NCBI GenBank assembly: GCA_007833815.1
Contig: CP033464.1
Location: forward strand, 2,591,001-2,655,000
Length of the DNA stretch: 64,000 nt
From: Brevibacillus laterosporus
Lineage (GTDB): Bacteria > Bacillota > Bacilli > Brevibacillales > Brevibacillaceae
Direction of reading: 5' to 3'
This document shows positions 62,238 to 64,000 of this stretch, in pieces (positions within the stretch are counted from its first letter, which is position 1; each line of letters starts with the position of its first letter). The notes beneath the pieces are model-generated. The model worked only from the letters and a program-made list of their open reading frames with translations. It made no database searches and was not told where the DNA came from. The position numbers and the translations under genes were made by a program.

Positions 62238-63792
62238 AAAGACGGGAATCTTAGCCCTTACGCTCATGCTCCTGTGGCCTGGTTCGGGGGCTTTGGCCAC
62301 CACACCAGGAACACTAGCGAATGTCCCATCTTATGATACAACTAGCACGAATAATATGCCTCTCTTAGAGTTGCAACAGGTGTATTATATTTTGCAAGAA
62401 AACCATTTGGACAAACCGAGCGAAAAGAAACTTGTACAGGGGGCCTTGCAAGGTGTTCAACAGTATATAAAAGATGAGAAACATGCTGTAGTTGTCGTGG
62501 ATGAGAAGGATGATACTGTCAAAGAAATGGTGGATCGGATCAAGCAATGGCAAGCCCAACAAAAGTTGGATTGGTATGGTGTTAGCTACTATGGGATTGA
62601 AGGAATGTTAACTCAAGTAAATGACCCTTATACCACTTTGTTTACACAGGATGAACTGGATCGGTTTGAGAACAGTGTTAATAATAATTTCGTCGGCTTT
62701 GGAATTATGTTTCGAAAAACAGATAAGGGCATTATTGTGCGCAAGGTTGTTGAAAACTCCCCAGCAGATGTAGCTGGAATTAATTCAGGGGATAAGCTGG
62801 AAGCAGTTAATGGTAAAAAAATAGTAGTAGAGCATCTAGAAGAGCTAATTACCATGCTACAAGGAGAAGAGGGTACGAGTGCAACTCTTACCTTTTACAA
62901 ATCCGGTACAGCACAGACAAAGGATTATACCATCAAGCGATCTCCTCTTATCATGCCAGAAGCAACGAGTCATCTTTTCGCATCCAAATCTGAAACGATT
63001 GGATATGTGAGACTAGATACGTTTGGAAGCGATGCGGGTGATCAATTTAAAGAGCAATTAGATAAACTGGAAGACAAACAAAAGAAATTGACAGGTTTGG
63101 TCATTGACTTACGTGATAACGGTGGCGGATATCTAAGTGCAGCTAGGGATATTGCCAGTCTGTTTATGGAAGAAGGCTTGTTGATGTATACGACTAATCG
63201 TAATGGAGTTGAGGTAGAGAATTGGGTGCGCAATGGTCGCCCTGTTTCCTACCCCGTTACGATTTTAGTAAATGGACAAACCGCATCAGCATCAGAATTG
63301 CTCTCTGGTGCACTACAAGATCATAAAATAGCCAAACTGATTGGAACCAAGACCTTTGGAAAAGGGGTTGCTCAAACAGTCCTGCCTCTGGTTGATGGTA
63401 ATGCGTTAAAAGTGACGTTGCAAGAATATCAAACTCCGACTCATCGTAAAGTAAATAAGATTGGCCTAGTACCTGATTTGGTTGCAACAGATGATATTGG
63501 TCAAGTGGTGGAAGCGTTGAATGAGTTGGGAGAAAATCGCATAGAAGTGAGACAAAAAAGCGATGACGAGGTAGTTGTAAATGGAGTTTCGTTCTATACA
63601 ACTTCGCCTATACTGAAAAAAATGGGGAATAGCTTAAATATCCGCAGTACCTTCATGCAAAGTATGCTTCAGGAGAAAACGGCTGTTCCAGCTGAATATC
63701 GTCCTTTAGTGTCAGTTACCAACCCTACAGTTACCTTTACTTGGAAGAAAGAAAATAATGAATACATGTTTATCAGCGAAAAGAAAAAATAG
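62227..63792 (+). CDS. S41-family C-terminal processing-like peptidase with PDZ domain
   Basis: 521 residues from ATG 62227. Signal peptide MKLRKTGILALTLMLLWPGS then GALA. The PDZ domain is around residues 155-230 (NFVGFGIMFRKTDKGIIVRK, VVENSPADVAGINSGDKLEA). S41 core: GLVIDLRDNGGGYLSAARDI, TILVNGQTASASELLSGALQ with the catalytic Ser, and KLIGTKTFGKGVAQTVLP with the Lys. The C-terminal part resembles CtpA-type enzymes plus a small extra domain. It is probably a secreted or surface peptidase processing the co-expressed SLH protein or a wall enzyme; that part is inference. Confidence 0.9.
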   Translation: MKLRKTGILALTLMLLWPGSGALATTPGTLANVPSYDTTSTNNMPLLELQQVYYILQENHLDKPSEKKLVQGALQGVQQYIKDEKHAVVVVDEKDDTVKEMVDRIKQWQAQQKLDWYGVSYYGIEGMLTQVNDPYTTLFTQDELDRFENSVNNNFVGFGIMFRKTDKGIIVRKVVENSPADVAGINSGDKLEAVNGKKIVVEHLEELITMLQGEEGTSATLTFYKSGTAQTKDYTIKRSPLIMPEATSHLFASKSETIGYVRLDTFGSDAGDQFKEQLDKLEDKQKKLTGLVIDLRDNGGGYLSAARDIASLFMEEGLLMYTTNRNGVEVENWVRNGRPVSYPVTILVNGQTASASELLSGALQDHKIAKLIGTKTFGKGVAQTVLPLVDGNALKVTLQEYQTPTHRKVNKIGLVPDLVATDDIGQVVEALNELGENRIEVRQKSDDEVVVNGVSFYTTSPILKKMGNSLNIRSTFMQSMLQEKTAVPAEYRPLVSVTNPTVTFTWKKENNEYMFISEKKK

Positions 63793-63794
63793 AT

Positions 63795-63843
63795 AATAAA
63801 ATGACCCGAGACTGTTATAAGTTTCGGGCCATTTTATTATTTA
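63795..63843 (+). terminator. Terminator after the S41 peptidase gene
   Basis: AATAAAATG-AC-CCGAGAC pairs with GTTTCGG-GC-CATTTTATT, with T-rich flanks. Confidence 0.7.
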
Positions 63844-63981
63844 ATTCATACTTGACAGGTCGGAATAGTGTGAATTAAACTTGAAATAACGATCTAGATA
63901 TGCTGGGTGGTAGAGGAAATGTGCATTCTCCTCTTGATTAGCAAGTCAGAGTGGTGAAAGGAAAAAGGAGATGTGTGACAC

Positions 63982-64000
63982 ATGAAGAAACATGTTGAAA
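63982..64000 (+). CDS. Start of next gene (partial)
   Basis: ATG 63982, preceded by AAAAAGGAGATG, reads MKKHVE before the window ends. A TTGACA lies near 63852, in a possible promoter after the previous terminator. The product cannot be identified. Confidence 0.5.

Overview
The window looks like a chromosomal segment of a spore-forming Bacillota of the Brevibacillus group, most plausibly B. laterosporus or a close relative. The evidence is the gene order (hemW-CIRCE-hrcA-grpE-dnaK-dnaJ-prmA-rsmE-mtaB, rpsU-yqeY-nfeD-floA, yqfC-yqfD-phoH-ybeY-dgkA-cdd-era-yqzL-recO, ccpN-ppsR-dnaG-sigA, trmK-nif3), the strong AGGAGG ribosome binding sites, frequent TTG/GTG starts, sporulation genes, and a secreted Mtx2/Mpp-type toxin that I recall from B. 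laterosporus. No search was run; every identification comes from reading the sequence.

Bases 1-14600 are an accessory region. It starts with a partial XRE regulator, a decayed HTH gene and a YxeA-like fragment. Next comes an ETX/MTX2 pore-forming toxin gene (1951-2904) with IS231-type end sequences on both sides, followed by a frameshifted IS3 element. After that are two small XRE regulators that share a duplicated operator-like block (4341-4385 and 6221-6264), a macrolide-type glycosyltransferase, a XRE-TPR (RNPP-like) regulator broken by two single-base insertions, and another broken IS3 element. From 9.7 to 14 kb lies a probable spore-surface cassette: an extremely acidic protein with two tiers of tandem repeats, then a CotS-like kinase-fold protein, a GT4 glycosyltransferase and a sugar-nucleotide epimerase. 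The acidic gene and the cotS-like gene have an almost identical 48-bp upstream element, so they are probably co-regulated.

Bases 14.6-31 kb hold hemW, the HrcA/CIRCE heat-shock operon with dnaJ, ribosomal and tRNA modification genes, a Nudix hydrolase, an LrgA/LrgB pair, a Na/Pi-cotransporter-like gene (yqeW), an rRNA methyltransferase with an unusual insertion, a dienelactone-hydrolase-like gene, and a YtrA-type GntR/ABC transporter operon. That operon has a recognisable YtrA operator and one permease gene reduced by an internal deletion.

Bases 32-44 kb hold ddl and murF (convergent and separated here), a coiled-coil repeat protein, small membrane proteins, rpsU-yqeY-nfeD-floA and a Brevibacillus-type protein at the yqfB position. 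This segment lies between two nearly identical 1.7-kb IS3-family copies in the same orientation. Each copy has its own short target duplication, so they inserted independently.

Bases 44-64 kb are conserved housekeeping and sporulation genes through dnaG-sigA, then a membrane protein, an acyl-CoA dehydrogenase, trmK, nif3, a zinc-ribbon protein, an SLH-type secreted protein and an S41 peptidase. Compared with B. subtilis, pgpH (between phoH and ybeY) and glyQS (between recO and ccpN) are absent from their usual places. No rRNA, tRNA or CRISPR array was seen.
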